Below are positions 33,924-42,399 of a stretch of 64,000 bases of DNA, one piece after another (the first letter of the stretch is position 1; every line of letters starts with the position of its first letter). The position numbers and the translations under genes are program-made. Below the pieces are notes generated by a model, which was not told the origin of the DNA, made no database searches, and saw only the letters and a program-made list of their open reading frames with translations. Origin of the DNA: Bacteroidaceae bacterium (lineage in GTDB: Bacteria; Bacteroidota; Bacteroidia; Bacteroidales; Bacteroidaceae); assembly GCA_017451645.1 (NCBI GenBank), contig JAFTNZ010000030.1, positions 242,998 through 306,997 of the forward strand, given 5' to 3'.

Positions 33924-33946
33924 ACTTTTGCAAGCCTTGCAAACAG
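33924..33946 (-). promoter_or_regulatory. Shared 23-bp near-palindrome, copy 2
   Basis: Core TTGCAAGCCTTGCAA (33928-33942); same flanks and orientation as copy 1 at 26335-26357. It lies 19 bp upstream of the -33 box of the island operon promoter. Confidence 0.6.
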
Positions 33947-34049
33947 GTTGAAGCATGGAAAATATGTTGAAGAACATAGATTCAGGGATAATTAAGTGAG
34001 GAACGAAGAGTGAAGAATATGTAAGATTAGCATTCTTTCGGCGGAGGAA

Positions 34050-34370
34050 TGATATACGTTGAGACGAATATTCGTTGATGCGTTGAAATAGTTGCTATGG
34101 CTATTCTCTCCACCACTATGGATGCCCCAGATACAAGCATAGGATGAAGCGTGTTCAAGCCTCGGATGAACGAAGAACATCCATGGGATGAATCAGGTTC
34201 ATTCATAGGATGAATCAGGCTTGATTGTTATGCGTTGATGCGTTCGACGTTGAGACGTTTGTTCGTTTAAGGGTTGATGCGGTGAGACGAGGTCTAAGGT
34301 CAAAGGGCGTTAGGATAATGAGTTCAAAGTTTAAGGTTCAAAGTTCAAGGGGGGATTCGTTAAGACATTT
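34050..34370. repeat. Degenerate CGTTGATGCG / CGTTGAGACG / GGATGAA repeat tract
   Basis: CGTTGAGACG at 34057 and 34248, CGTTGATGCG at 34233 and 34074, GGTTGATGCGGTGAGACG near 34272, and GGATGAA-containing units at about 34141, 34166, 34187 and 34208 with CATAGGATGAATCAGG-type repeats. No reading frame survives; the rest of 33950-34400 is similar low-information sequence. Confidence 0.55.
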
Positions 34371-34404
34371 ATTCGTTGAAAGATTATAAGGTTGAAGTGA
34401 TGAT

Positions 34405-34619
34405 TTACTCCTGCAAATCTCTAATAAATTCTTCTAATCGGATAACAAGAATTTCAGGGAAAGGACTTTCTGCCAAGATACGAAAATGGGCATCTTCACT
34501 GACAATATAATCAGCTCCTGCTATGATGGCACAATCCACAAATTTATTATCGTCGGGAGACTATGCAAAGAAATCATTTGCACCAAACAATTAGTGTCAA
34601 GTACAACTCTTCTTTTCAT
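34405..34619 (-). pseudogene. Second PIN-domain toxin remnant with internal deletion
   Basis: Starts MKRRVVLDTNCLVQMIS at ATG 34619, 3 bp after the antitoxin stop: the N-terminus of a PIN-family toxin with its first Asp. A few codons later the frame breaks; in the next frame the C-terminal part is well preserved: PDDNKFVDCAIIAGADYIVSEDAHFRIL...EILVIRLEEFIRDLQE and stop at 34405-34407. The middle ~80 residues are missing. The conserved DDNKFVDCA and D-x-HF acidic residues remain, but the protein cannot be made as one chain. Confidence 0.8.
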
Positions 34620-34621
34620 AA

Positions 34622-34843
34622 TCATTGCTGATAAGGTGTACGGTAATGAGCAGTTTCCAGTTCTTGTAATGTCTGTTCATTCCAATCACCTGAAGCCCAA
34701 AGTTTTTCCATTTCTTCATCTGCACGACGAGCAAAGAACTCACTGATAGCATGCTTCAAAGCCATCAATTCAGCTTCATCTTTTACATCGGCCAAAACAT
34801 TGAGAAGCTCCAATTGTGCTTCATTAAAAATCATTCTACTCAT
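34622..34843 (-). CDS. Antitoxin of the second PIN module, toxin decayed
   Basis: 73 aa, intact. Helical throughout (NEAQLELLNVLADVKDEAELMALKHAISEFFARRADEEMEKLWASGDWNEQTLQEL) with a W-x-x-G-x-W-(N/S) element followed by an arginine tail, as in small Bacteroidetes antitoxins placed before PIN-family toxins of this kind. Stops 2 bp before the start of the toxin remnant. Unlike the first decayed module, its sequence does not contain WKDDRSA, so the two antitoxins are from different families. Confidence 0.65.
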   Translation of the reverse strand: MSRMIFNEAQLELLNVLADVKDEAELMALKHAISEFFARRADEEMEKLWASGDWNEQTLQELETAHYRTPYQQ

Positions 34844-35181
34844 AATTTACATAACTTTTATGCAAAGATACGGAATTTGAATTAAGAATGAAGAACGAAG
34901 AGTGAAGAATTTTGTGGAATATGTTGAAGAATATATTTCTCGTTGTTACGCTTATACGTTGATGAAGTTACAAACTGTGTTTGTTGGCAAAGATTGGTTG
35001 TGTATTGACACAGATATATACTCTGGTCTTCATTTAATATATACTGCGTTGGCTAAATAATATATAATTAAAGTGCCGGAGGAGATATATTAAAGTGGTG
35101 GAGGATATATATTGTTTTATTAAAAGAACTATCCCCTCGCTGAGATTGTAGTTTCTTAGGGAGATATTTACAAATAAATCT

Positions 35182-35295
35182 CTACTCATTCACATGTGTA
35201 TAATGACAATATGCATCGTACCGCTGCTGCAACTCTTGTTCACCACTATAGAGGACACACGTACCAAACAAACGGTCGCTCAATTGGTTATTCAT
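35182..35295 (-). pseudogene. Possible C-terminal fragment of a DUF4143-type ATPase
   Basis: A 37-codon frame reads MNNQLSDRLFGTCVLYSGEQELQQRYDAYCHYT. The RLFGTCVLYSGEQEL part resembles the C-terminal strand of DUF4143-containing AAA proteins, where ...VLY(S/T)G(E/D)Q precedes the end. The frame has no gene upstream. Weak call; the rest of 34850-35450 shows only repeats and AT-rich sequence. Confidence 0.3.
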
Positions 35296-35458
35296 GTGGC
35301 TGACAATTTTAAAGTTGGATTTTAAATTTCACATGGCAAAGATACACAATTTTAGTGAAGAATAAAGAATTTCATAGAATATGCTGAAGAACAGAAATTC
35401 ATGGACATTTTATGAAATAATGTTTTGATGAGCGATAGCAAATCTATCACGTGAAAAA

Positions 35459-35495
35459 AATAGGAGCACCTGTTGTTTGGTGCCCCTATTTCTTT
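35459..35495. terminator. Terminator downstream of uxaB
   Basis: AATAGGAGCACC (35459-35470) pairs with GGTGCCCCTATT (35479-35490); T-rich on both strands, so it may also end any plus-strand transcript from the repeat region. Confidence 0.65.
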
Positions 35496-35562
35496 TCATC
35501 GAATGTAGCTACTCGTTCGCAGCTTTTTTATCATTCCCTTTCTTTGGGGAGGTTTGTTCCAA

Positions 35563-37002
35563 TCAAAGGATGCTCTTTACAACCTCCATCATGCCCTTCT
35601 CTTGGATAGCGTCGAGGTAACCCTTAACGGCATCGGCAAGGCCGGGGATGTTGTTGAGGTTTTCACCCCAGATGCTTTCAGCGGCAAGCACACCTTCAGT
35701 AACCTTCTTGGTGCAACCGGTTGCCCACAGGTCGCTGAGGAGTTGCATGATTTCGGGAGCATCGTTGGGCACGATTTCAGCACCGTCGGCACGTACACCA
35801 CCCTTGTAGTAAGTGATGATGGCGGCAAGACCGAGTACAAGACCCTTGGGAAGTTCGCCCTTGCGCTCGAGGTAAGTCTTCAGACCGGGCAGGTCGCGTG
35901 TCTGGTATTTGGGGAATGAGTTGAGCATGATGCTGGTCACCTGATGGTCAACGAACGGGTTGTTGAAGCGCTCGAGCACATCCTCGGCAAACTTCTTCAG
36001 TTCGTCCTTCGGCAGGTTCAAAGTCTCCATCAGCTCCTCAAACATCACTTTGTTGATGTACTTGCCGATAACTTCGTGTTGGCAAGCCTCGCGTACGATG
36101 TTCAAACCTGCCAGATAAGCCACGGGTGAAAGTACGGTGTGAGGACCATTCAAGAGAGTCACCTTACGTTCGTGGTAAGGAGCCTCAGAAGGCACGAAGA
36201 GCACGTTCAATCCAGCCTTGTCGGCGGGGAATTCCTTGGCCACTTCCTGTGGAGCCTCGATAACCCAAAGGTGGAAGATTTCGGCCTGTACCACGAGATT
36301 GTCCTCATACTGGAGCTTGTCCTGAATAGCGGCAATGTCCTTGCGGGGGAAGCCCGGCACGATGCGGTCAACGAGTGTTGCATATACGCCGCAAGACTCT
36401 TCGAACCACTTGCTGAACTCTTCGCCCAGATTCCACAATTGGATGTACTTGCGGATGCAATCCTTCAGGTGGTGACCATTCAAGAAGATAAGCTCGCAGG
36501 GGAAGATGATGAGACCCTTAGTGGGGTCGCCATTGAAGGTCTTGAAACGATGGTAGAGCAACTGGGTGAGCTTACCGGGATAAGATGAGCAAGGAGCGTC
36601 GTCAATCTTACAAGCAGGATCGAAAGCGATACCGGCCTCAGTAGTGTTACTGATGACGAAACGCATCTCGGGTTGCTCGGCCAGCTTCATGTACTCGTCA
36701 AACTGAGAATAGGGATTCAGAGCGCGGCTGATGACATCGATGCGAGTGAGGCTGTTCACCACTTCACCTTTGTCAAGACCCTGAAGGTTCACATGATACA
36801 GACAATCTTGTCCGTTGAGCATGTCCACCATACCCTTCTCGATGGGTTGTACCACCACTACGCTGCTGTTGAAGTCGGCCTTCTCATTCATGTTGTAGAT
36901 GATCCAGTCAACGAATGCACGCAAAAAATTACCTTCACCAAACTGAATGATGCGTTCGGTGCGTTCTGCCTTCGGGGCAGTTTGTTTGTTCAATGGTCTC
37001 AT
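35563..37002 (-). CDS. uxaB: Tagaturonate reductase (altronate oxidoreductase)
   Basis: 479 aa, full length for UxaB of the mannitol dehydrogenase group. N-terminal IIQFGEGNFLRAFVDWIIYNMNE is the NAD-binding region; SNTTEAGIAFDP and PCELIFLNGHHLKDCI are family features, and the C-terminal domain has VTSIMLNSFPKYQTRDLPGLKTY with the catalytic Lys region. It reduces tagaturonate to altronate in the galacturonate (hexuronate) pathway. Divergent from uxaC over a 230-bp region; the PL1/PL9 and PL11 lyases on both sides would supply the galacturonate. uxaA and a dehydratase/aldolase pair are not in the window. Confidence 0.95.
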   Translation of the reverse strand: MRPLNKQTAPKAERTERIIQFGEGNFLRAFVDWIIYNMNEKADFNSSVVVVQPIEKGMVDMLNGQDCLYHVNLQGLDKGEVVNSLTRIDVISRALNPYSQFDEYMKLAEQPEMRFVISNTTEAGIAFDPACKIDDAPCSSYPGKLTQLLYHRFKTFNGDPTKGLIIFPCELIFLNGHHLKDCIRKYIQLWNLGEEFSKWFEESCGVYATLVDRIVPGFPRKDIAAIQDKLQYEDNLVVQAEIFHLWVIEAPQEVAKEFPADKAGLNVLFVPSEAPYHERKVTLLNGPHTVLSPVAYLAGLNIVREACQHEVIGKYINKVMFEELMETLNLPKDELKKFAEDVLERFNNPFVDHQVTSIMLNSFPKYQTRDLPGLKTYLERKGELPKGLVLGLAAIITYYKGGVRADGAEIVPNDAPEIMQLLSDLWATGCTKKVTEGVLAAESIWGENLNNIPGLADAVKGYLDAIQEKGMMEVVKSIL

Positions 37003-37073
37003 ATTACCTAAAATATAGTATTAATTTGTTTGTTCTACCCATGTAGATGGATAAATATTCTAAATTACCGCCA

Positions 37074-37104
37074 CAAATTTACGAACTTATTTTGTATCTT
37101 CAAA
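37074..37104 (-). promoter_or_regulatory. Promoter of uxaB
   Basis: Minus strand: TTTG (37104-37101), 19-bp spacer, TAAATTTG (37081-37074); leader of about 65 nt. Confidence 0.65.
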
Positions 37105-37232
37105 TAAAAATTGTAATTTCGTGCACGATAACGGAGAAAAAAAGAAAAACGAGGGTGGAAAAGGCTTCCTCGGAAAAGAAAATAGAGAGAACAAAGAACC
37201 TGATTGTAATAAACAACTAAAAGAAAAACTGT

Positions 37233-38639
37233 ATGAAGAATTTCATGGATGAAAACTTCCTGCTGCAGACAGAAACTGCCCAGAAGTTGTATCACGAACA
37301 TGCGGCCAAGATGCCCATCATTGACTATCATTGTCATCTGATTCCCAAGATGGTGGCTGATGACTATAAGTTCCGTTCAATCACCGAAATCTGGTTGGGT
37401 GGCGACCACTACAAGTGGCGTGCCATGCGTTCAAACGGTGTGGCTGAGCGTTTCTGCACCGGTAAGGACACTACCGATTGGGAAAAGTTCGAAAAATGGG
37501 CTGAGACAGTACCCTATACCTTCCGCAATCCGCTTTATCACTGGACACACCTGGAATTGAAAACTGCTTTCGGTATCGACAAGGTGCTCAACCCCACCAC
37601 TGCCCGTGAAATCTATGAAGAGTGTAACGAAAAACTGCAGCAACCCGGCATGACTGCCCGTGGCCTGATGCGTCGCTACAACGTGGAGACCGTTTGTACT
37701 ACCGACGATCCCGTTGATTCACTCGAATACCACAAGCAAGTGAAGGAGAGCGGATTCGAAGTGAAGATGCTTCCTACATGGCGTCCTGACAAGGCTATGG
37801 CCGTAGAGGTACCTGCCAACTTCCGCGCTTACATCGAGCAACTCGCAGAAGTGAGTGGTGTGACTATCAACTGCTTCAACGATGTGATTGATGCCCTGCA
37901 GAAGCGTCACGACTTCTTCGAATCAATGGGTTGTAAGTTGAGCGACCACGGTATCGAGGAATTCTATGCCGAGGATTACACTGACGCTGAAATCAACGCT
38001 ATATTTAATAAGGTATATGGTGGCACTGAACTGACTCAGGAAGAAATCCTGAAGTTCAAGAGCTGCATGATGATTGAGTTCGCCAAGATGGACCATGCCA
38101 GCGGTTGGGCACAGCAATTCCACTACGGAGCCATCCGCGACAACAACTCCAAGATGTTCAAACTCCTTGGCCCCGACACAGGTTTCGACTCTATCGGTGA
38201 GTTCAACACCGCCAAGAAGATGTCCAAGTTCTTCGACAAACTGAATAGTCAGGACAAGTTGACCAAGACTATCATCTACAACCTTAACCCCTGTGCCAAC
38301 GAAGTGATTGCCACGATGCTCGGCAACTTCCAGGATGGTTCTTGCCCGGGTAAGATCCAGTTCGGTTCTGGCTGGTGGTTCCTCGATCAGAAGGACGGTA
38401 TGGAGAAGCAGATGAATGCCCTCTCTCTCCTTGGTCTTTTGAGCCGCTTTGTAGGTATGTTGACCGATTCACGTTCGTTCCTCTCCTACCCGCGTCATGA
38501 GTATTTCCGTCGTACACTCTGTAACCTCCTCGGTAAGGATGTAGAAAACGGAGAAATCCCCGCATGCGAAATGGAACGTCTCTGCCAGATGGTTGAGGAC
38601 ATTTGCTACAACAACGCAAAGAACTACTTCAACTTTTGA
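37233..38639 (+). CDS. uxaC: Glucuronate/galacturonate isomerase
   Basis: 468 aa, the usual UxaC length. The amidohydrolase-fold metal motif IDYHCHLIP lies near residue 30; RNPLYHWTHLELKTAFGI, TCTTDDPVDSLEYHK and FGSGWWFLDQKDGMEKQM are family signatures. It isomerises D-galacturonate to tagaturonate (and glucuronate to fructuronate), the step before UxaB. A strong terminator follows within 40 bp, so the PL11 gene downstream has to be read through or has its own start. Confidence 0.97.
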   Translation: MKNFMDENFLLQTETAQKLYHEHAAKMPIIDYHCHLIPKMVADDYKFRSITEIWLGGDHYKWRAMRSNGVAERFCTGKDTTDWEKFEKWAETVPYTFRNPLYHWTHLELKTAFGIDKVLNPTTAREIYEECNEKLQQPGMTARGLMRRYNVETVCTTDDPVDSLEYHKQVKESGFEVKMLPTWRPDKAMAVEVPANFRAYIEQLAEVSGVTINCFNDVIDALQKRHDFFESMGCKLSDHGIEEFYAEDYTDAEINAIFNKVYGGTELTQEEILKFKSCMMIEFAKMDHASGWAQQFHYGAIRDNNSKMFKLLGPDTGFDSIGEFNTAKKMSKFFDKLNSQDKLTKTIIYNLNPCANEVIATMLGNFQDGSCPGKIQFGSGWWFLDQKDGMEKQMNALSLLGLLSRFVGMLTDSRSFLSYPRHEYFRRTLCNLLGKDVENGEIPACEMERLCQMVEDICYNNAKNYFNF

Positions 38640-38670
38640 TGTGCGTGTGACTGACGGCATATGCTGACAA

Positions 38671-38714
38671 AACACGGATTACGGTGGTAATGATCAAAGT
38701 AATCCGTGTTTTTC
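38671..38714 (+). terminator. uxaC terminator
   Basis: AACACGGATTAC (38671-38682) pairs perfectly with GTAATCCGTGTT (38699-38710), then TTTC. Confidence 0.8.
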
Positions 38715-38741
38715 TATAACTATGAATCTCTTTTTAGAACG

Positions 38742-41531
38742 ATGAAAAAACTCAATAATCTATTCTTGCTCTTTGTCATTATGCTCGGGCTACTGCCCAA
38801 TATTGCAAAGGCTCAACCCGTGGCTGATACCATTCGCTGGTGGAACTTGGCATCGTACAGCGAAGAGACAGTTGCTAACTTGGCTGCTGATACCGAACGG
38901 TGGGAAGAAGGATGGAAAAGCGGAAAGTTGATACGCTACATGAATAAAGTGACTTCTGATGGGAATACACTGATGGCCAACGGACAGGTGATTAAGGAAT
39001 TGGAAGGCTTGCTCATTGGAGCCGGTATTGATGCCGGAAGTTTGTTATTACGCCATAATATGGGAAGCGACAACGGATTGCAGATGCAACGCTCGGTACC
39101 CCTCACCGTAGTAGGGGTGAAAGCCGGACAGACGGTGATGGTAAAGTTGAAGTCGTCGTCTAAAAATCCTATGGGTATCTCAAACGTGAGCAATCTTGAG
39201 GGGGAATATGGTGAGGAACACTACACGTCAAACTCCTTCAAGACATACACTTTTAAAGTGGTGGAAGACGGTGATGCATCTTTCACTAACAGTGGAGGTA
39301 TAGTCATCCAGAGTATCGGGCTGCTCAGCATCGGCGAGGACACCCGACCGCAGGTGGAGACTCCCGTTATCACCCTTGATGGCAACCGGGTGACACTTGT
39401 TACATCCACAGAGGGAGCTACTATCTATTATTCCATTGTTAATCACGGAAAGGTAAGGGATTATGCAAGGGAATACAACGGACCATTCACACTTGACCGC
39501 TCGTGTCGTCTGCGTGCCATTGCCGTATGCGAGGGTATGCAGGACTCCGAAGAAGCTGAACAGATGGTGGAAATACCCTTGGTGATGCCCTTTGCCGGTA
39601 AACCTTTCGAACTCGACCCTGAAAAACTGGGGCGCGGAGTGGTTGCTACCTACACATCGGGCGGCATGTTGGTGAATTGGCGGTGGCTGATTACTGATCC
39701 TTTAGACATTACATTCAATGTCTGCCGAAACGGCATACAACTGAACAATACACCGCTCACGGGAAAGACAAATTTCTTGGATGCCACCGGAAAGCGGACT
39801 GATACCTATACCGTGGAGGTGATTGTTGACGGAAAGGTGACAGAAACCGCTACCGCTATGATTCTGGCCAATGGCTATTTGGATATTCCACTTAATCGTC
39901 CGTCATCAGGAAGTACAGTGAGTGGAGAGTTTGAATACATCCCAGGTGATTGCATGGCGGCTGATGTGGACGGTGATGGTGAATATGAAATAGTGATGAA
40001 GTGGGATCCAAGCAACCAACAGGACAACTCCCTCAGCGGATATACGGGCAATGTGCTTGTTGACTGTTACCGTATGACGGGTGAACAGTTGTGGCGCATT
40101 GACCTCGGGTGTAACATCCGTGCAGGAGCGCACTACACTCAGTTGATGGTGTACGACCTTGATGGAGACGGACGGGCAGAAGTGGCATGTAAGACAGCTC
40201 CCGGTACGGTGGATGGTGCAGGAAAGTGTGTGCTGCTGGGTACAGATGACCCTGCTGCAGACTATCGGACCGATGAGGGGGACACAAAAGGGGTAGTCAT
40301 CAATGGACCTGAATACTTGACCGTATTCAGCGGGTTGACGGGCGAAGCTTTATCCACTGTCCCTTACCAACCGGCACGAAATGTGTTATCAGACAGCGAT
40401 TGGGGAGACTCTTATGGCAACCGTTGTGAACGATATCTTGCCTGTGTGGCTTATTTGGATGGGGTACGCCCTACCCTCGTGATGTGTCGCGGATATTACA
40501 CTGCTGCTTTTCTTTGGGCGGTAGATTTTGATGGCACGAGTCTGACCACCCGCTGGTTGCACAGCTCAGTAGTGCCCGAAGTTGGAGCTTATGGCGAAGG
40601 AGCACACAGCATTTCGGTGGCTGACGTGGATGGAGACCTTCGCGATGAAATCATCTATGGTGCATGTGCTATAGATGACGATGGTTCCATCATCTACCGC
40701 ACCGGGTGGGGGCACGGTGATGCCATGCATGTGGGAGATCACAATCCCGACCGGCCCGGGTTAGAAGTGATGATGGTGCATGAAGAGACTGCAGCCAAGT
40801 ATGGTGTGGAAATGCATGATGCTCTGACGGGAGAACTGGTGAGCGGATATTACACTGGTACAGATGTAGGACGAGGACTTTGTGCCGATGTGGATGCTAA
40901 TGTCCGTGGCTCCGAATTTTGGAGTACGGCTGACAATGGAGTCTATGCTGTCAATGGGGAGCAAATCGGCACCAAGAGACCCAGTGTCAACTTCCGTACG
41001 TATTGGGATGGCGATGTGTTGGAGGAATTTTGCGAAAAGGGTAAGATGGAAAAACTGAATCATCGGACAAGCATCAGCACTTTGGTGAACTTCAGCAGTA
41101 AATATGGTGCAGGCACCAATCTGATAAAGGACACCCCTTGTCTGCAAGCTGACATCTTCGGTGACTGGAGAGAAGAGGTCATCTACTACGACAATGAGAC
41201 CAAGAGCCATTTGCAGATATTTTCCACTCCCTATGCCACTACCATTGGTGTGCCGACACTGATGCACGACCATCAGTACCGCATGGCTACCGTGTGGCAA
41301 ACATCTGCCTACAATCAGCCTCCTCATCTCAGTTATTTCCTGCCAGACTATGTGAAGCATTTGCAGGAGCAAGCGGCAGCAATAGTCGATAACAGACTAC
41401 AGATGGAGGTTCAGACTGTGCGTTACTTTAACTTGTTGGGGCAAGAGACGATGTTCCCCGAAGGAAAGGTCTATATCCGAGAGACAATCTACACGAACGG
41501 TGAGTGCGTCAGAGAAAAGTGTTTTCGCTGA
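38742..41531 (+). CDS. Rhamnogalacturonan lyase, polysaccharide lyase family 11
   Basis: 929 aa from ATG 38742 (MKKLNNLFLLFVIMLGLLPNIAKA, signal peptide); a GTG at 38706 lies inside the upstream terminator and is rejected. Residues ~20-210 are an extra N-terminal beta domain, ~215-270 a chitobiase-type strand unit (TPVITLDGNRVTLVTSTEGATIYYS). The PL11 beta-propeller starts near FDPEKLGRG and shows the calcium-rich repeats ADVDGDGEYEIVMKWDPSN, DLDGDGRAEVACKTAPGT and VADVDGDLRDEIIYG, ending HDHQYRMATVWQTSAYNQPPHLSYFLPDY, typical of the family. Cuts the rhamnogalacturonan-I backbone outside the cytoplasm. C-terminal sorting-type tail. Confidence 0.93.
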   Translation: MKKLNNLFLLFVIMLGLLPNIAKAQPVADTIRWWNLASYSEETVANLAADTERWEEGWKSGKLIRYMNKVTSDGNTLMANGQVIKELEGLLIGAGIDAGSLLLRHNMGSDNGLQMQRSVPLTVVGVKAGQTVMVKLKSSSKNPMGISNVSNLEGEYGEEHYTSNSFKTYTFKVVEDGDASFTNSGGIVIQSIGLLSIGEDTRPQVETPVITLDGNRVTLVTSTEGATIYYSIVNHGKVRDYAREYNGPFTLDRSCRLRAIAVCEGMQDSEEAEQMVEIPLVMPFAGKPFELDPEKLGRGVVATYTSGGMLVNWRWLITDPLDITFNVCRNGIQLNNTPLTGKTNFLDATGKRTDTYTVEVIVDGKVTETATAMILANGYLDIPLNRPSSGSTVSGEFEYIPGDCMAADVDGDGEYEIVMKWDPSNQQDNSLSGYTGNVLVDCYRMTGEQLWRIDLGCNIRAGAHYTQLMVYDLDGDGRAEVACKTAPGTVDGAGKCVLLGTDDPAADYRTDEGDTKGVVINGPEYLTVFSGLTGEALSTVPYQPARNVLSDSDWGDSYGNRCERYLACVAYLDGVRPTLVMCRGYYTAAFLWAVDFDGTSLTTRWLHSSVVPEVGAYGEGAHSISVADVDGDLRDEIIYGACAIDDDGSIIYRTGWGHGDAMHVGDHNPDRPGLEVMMVHEETAAKYGVEMHDALTGELVSGYYTGTDVGRGLCADVDANVRGSEFWSTADNGVYAVNGEQIGTKRPSVNFRTYWDGDVLEEFCEKGKMEKLNHRTSISTLVNFSSKYGAGTNLIKDTPCLQADIFGDWREEVIYYDNETKSHLQIFSTPYATTIGVPTLMHDHQYRMATVWQTSAYNQPPHLSYFLPDYVKHLQEQAAAIVDNRLQMEVQTVRYFNLLGQETMFPEGKVYIRETIYTNGECVREKCFR

Positions 41532-41556
41532 TTGAAGGTGAACATAGTGTATAAAT

Positions 41557-41588
41557 AAAAAAGCTGTATCGATTGGTACAGCTTTTTT
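41557..41588. terminator. Bidirectional terminator between PL11 gene and tRNA-Gly
   Basis: AAAAAAGCTGTA / TACAGCTTTTTT perfect stem; A-run and T-run serve both strands. Confidence 0.85.
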
Positions 41589-41592
41589 TTGG

Positions 41593-41665
41593 AGCGGCAA
41601 ACGGGGCTCGAACCCGCGACCCTCAGCTTGGGAAGCTGATGCTCTACCAACTGAGCTACTGCCGC
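41593..41665 (-). tRNA. tRNA-Gly (CCC)
   Basis: 73 nt; acceptor GCGGCAG/TTGCCGC, anticodon stem TCAGC/GCTGA, loop TTCCCAA. Reads GGG codons; complements the two GCC copies at 8 kb. Confidence 0.95.
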
Positions 41666-41814
41666 ATTTTGATGAAAATGAAAAGAAAATATTTACGACT
41701 GCAAAAGTACAAAAAGATTGGGATGCTACAAACTTTTGTTGAGAAAAAAAGGAGTACTTGTCTAAAATAAGTTATTTTTTAGTTGGTATTAACGGCTTTA
41801 TGACGCGAATAAAC

Positions 41815-41822
41815 TATCTTTG
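41815..41822 (+). promoter_or_regulatory. -7 box of the DUF1573 gene
   Basis: TATCTTTG, 54 bp before ATG 41877. Confidence 0.4.
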
Positions 41823-41876
41823 CCACCGCAAGATGCAATGTAGAAAATATAAAAATAAAGATAAAATATCACACTC

Positions 41877-42311
41877 ATGAAGAAAATGACAATGTCGGTC
41901 GTGATGCTCGTATTAGGGGTAGTCATGGCCTTGGCTCAGACAAAAGCAGAAATCACTTTTGAAGTGACAACGTATGATTTTGGCACTTTTTCTGAAAATG
42001 ACCCTAAGGTGACCTGTGTCTTCAAGTTCAAGAACACAGGCAATGCACCCCTCATCATTCATCAGGCAGTGGCTTCTTGTGGATGTACCGTGCCCGACTA
42101 TACCAAGCAACCCATCAAAGCTGGAGAAAGTGGGGAAATCAAGGTCACCTATAATGGAGCCGGGCGTTATCCTGGGAAGTTCCGCAAGACCATCACGGTT
42201 CACAGCAATGCCACTAATGATGTGGTGCGCCTTTACATCAAAGGCAATATGACGGCCCGCGACATTGATTTGCAGAAGGCCATCGAAGAGACGGCTGACG
42301 AGCATAATTGA
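41877..42311 (+). CDS. DUF1573 domain exported protein
   Basis: 144 aa. Signal peptide to about residue 21 (VVMALAQ), then one DUF1573 immunoglobulin-like domain: ITFEVTTYDFGTFSENDPKVTCVFKFKNTGNAPLIIHQAVASCGCTVPDY, with the hallmark SCGCT and a final NVVRLYIKGN-type strand. Common in Bacteroidetes, function unknown; probably an envelope beta-sandwich binding partner. Followed 89 bp later by the porin-like gene in the same direction. Confidence 0.92.
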   Translation: MKKMTMSVVMLVLGVVMALAQTKAEITFEVTTYDFGTFSENDPKVTCVFKFKNTGNAPLIIHQAVASCGCTVPDYTKQPIKAGESGEIKVTYNGAGRYPGKFRKTITVHSNATNDVVRLYIKGNMTARDIDLQKAIEETADEHN

Positions 42312-42399
42312 GCCAAATCTCCTTTAGCTGTCTAAGACGCGTCTCCGATGGTCATACATTTTTCAAAATAGAAAAGAACCATTTAGCACAAGAAAACAA

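Larger units (their letters stand above)
33961..35393 (+). repeat. Three dispersed copies of a short intergenic repeat
   Basis: AATATGTTGAAGAA at 33961 and 34918 and GAATATGCTGAAGAACA at 35377; GAACGAAGAGTGAAGAAT at 34001 and 34893, with a shorter GTGAAGAATAAAGAAT near 35355. All run in the same direction and flank the decayed PIN module. Confidence 0.6.

Noticed and set aside
34050-34370. CRISPR array
   Set aside because: Repeat words are short, degenerate and unevenly spaced, with no cas genes.
24400-35500. Integrative element or prophage
   Set aside because: No integrase, transposase, relaxase, structural gene or tRNA-derived attachment repeat could be found at either edge.
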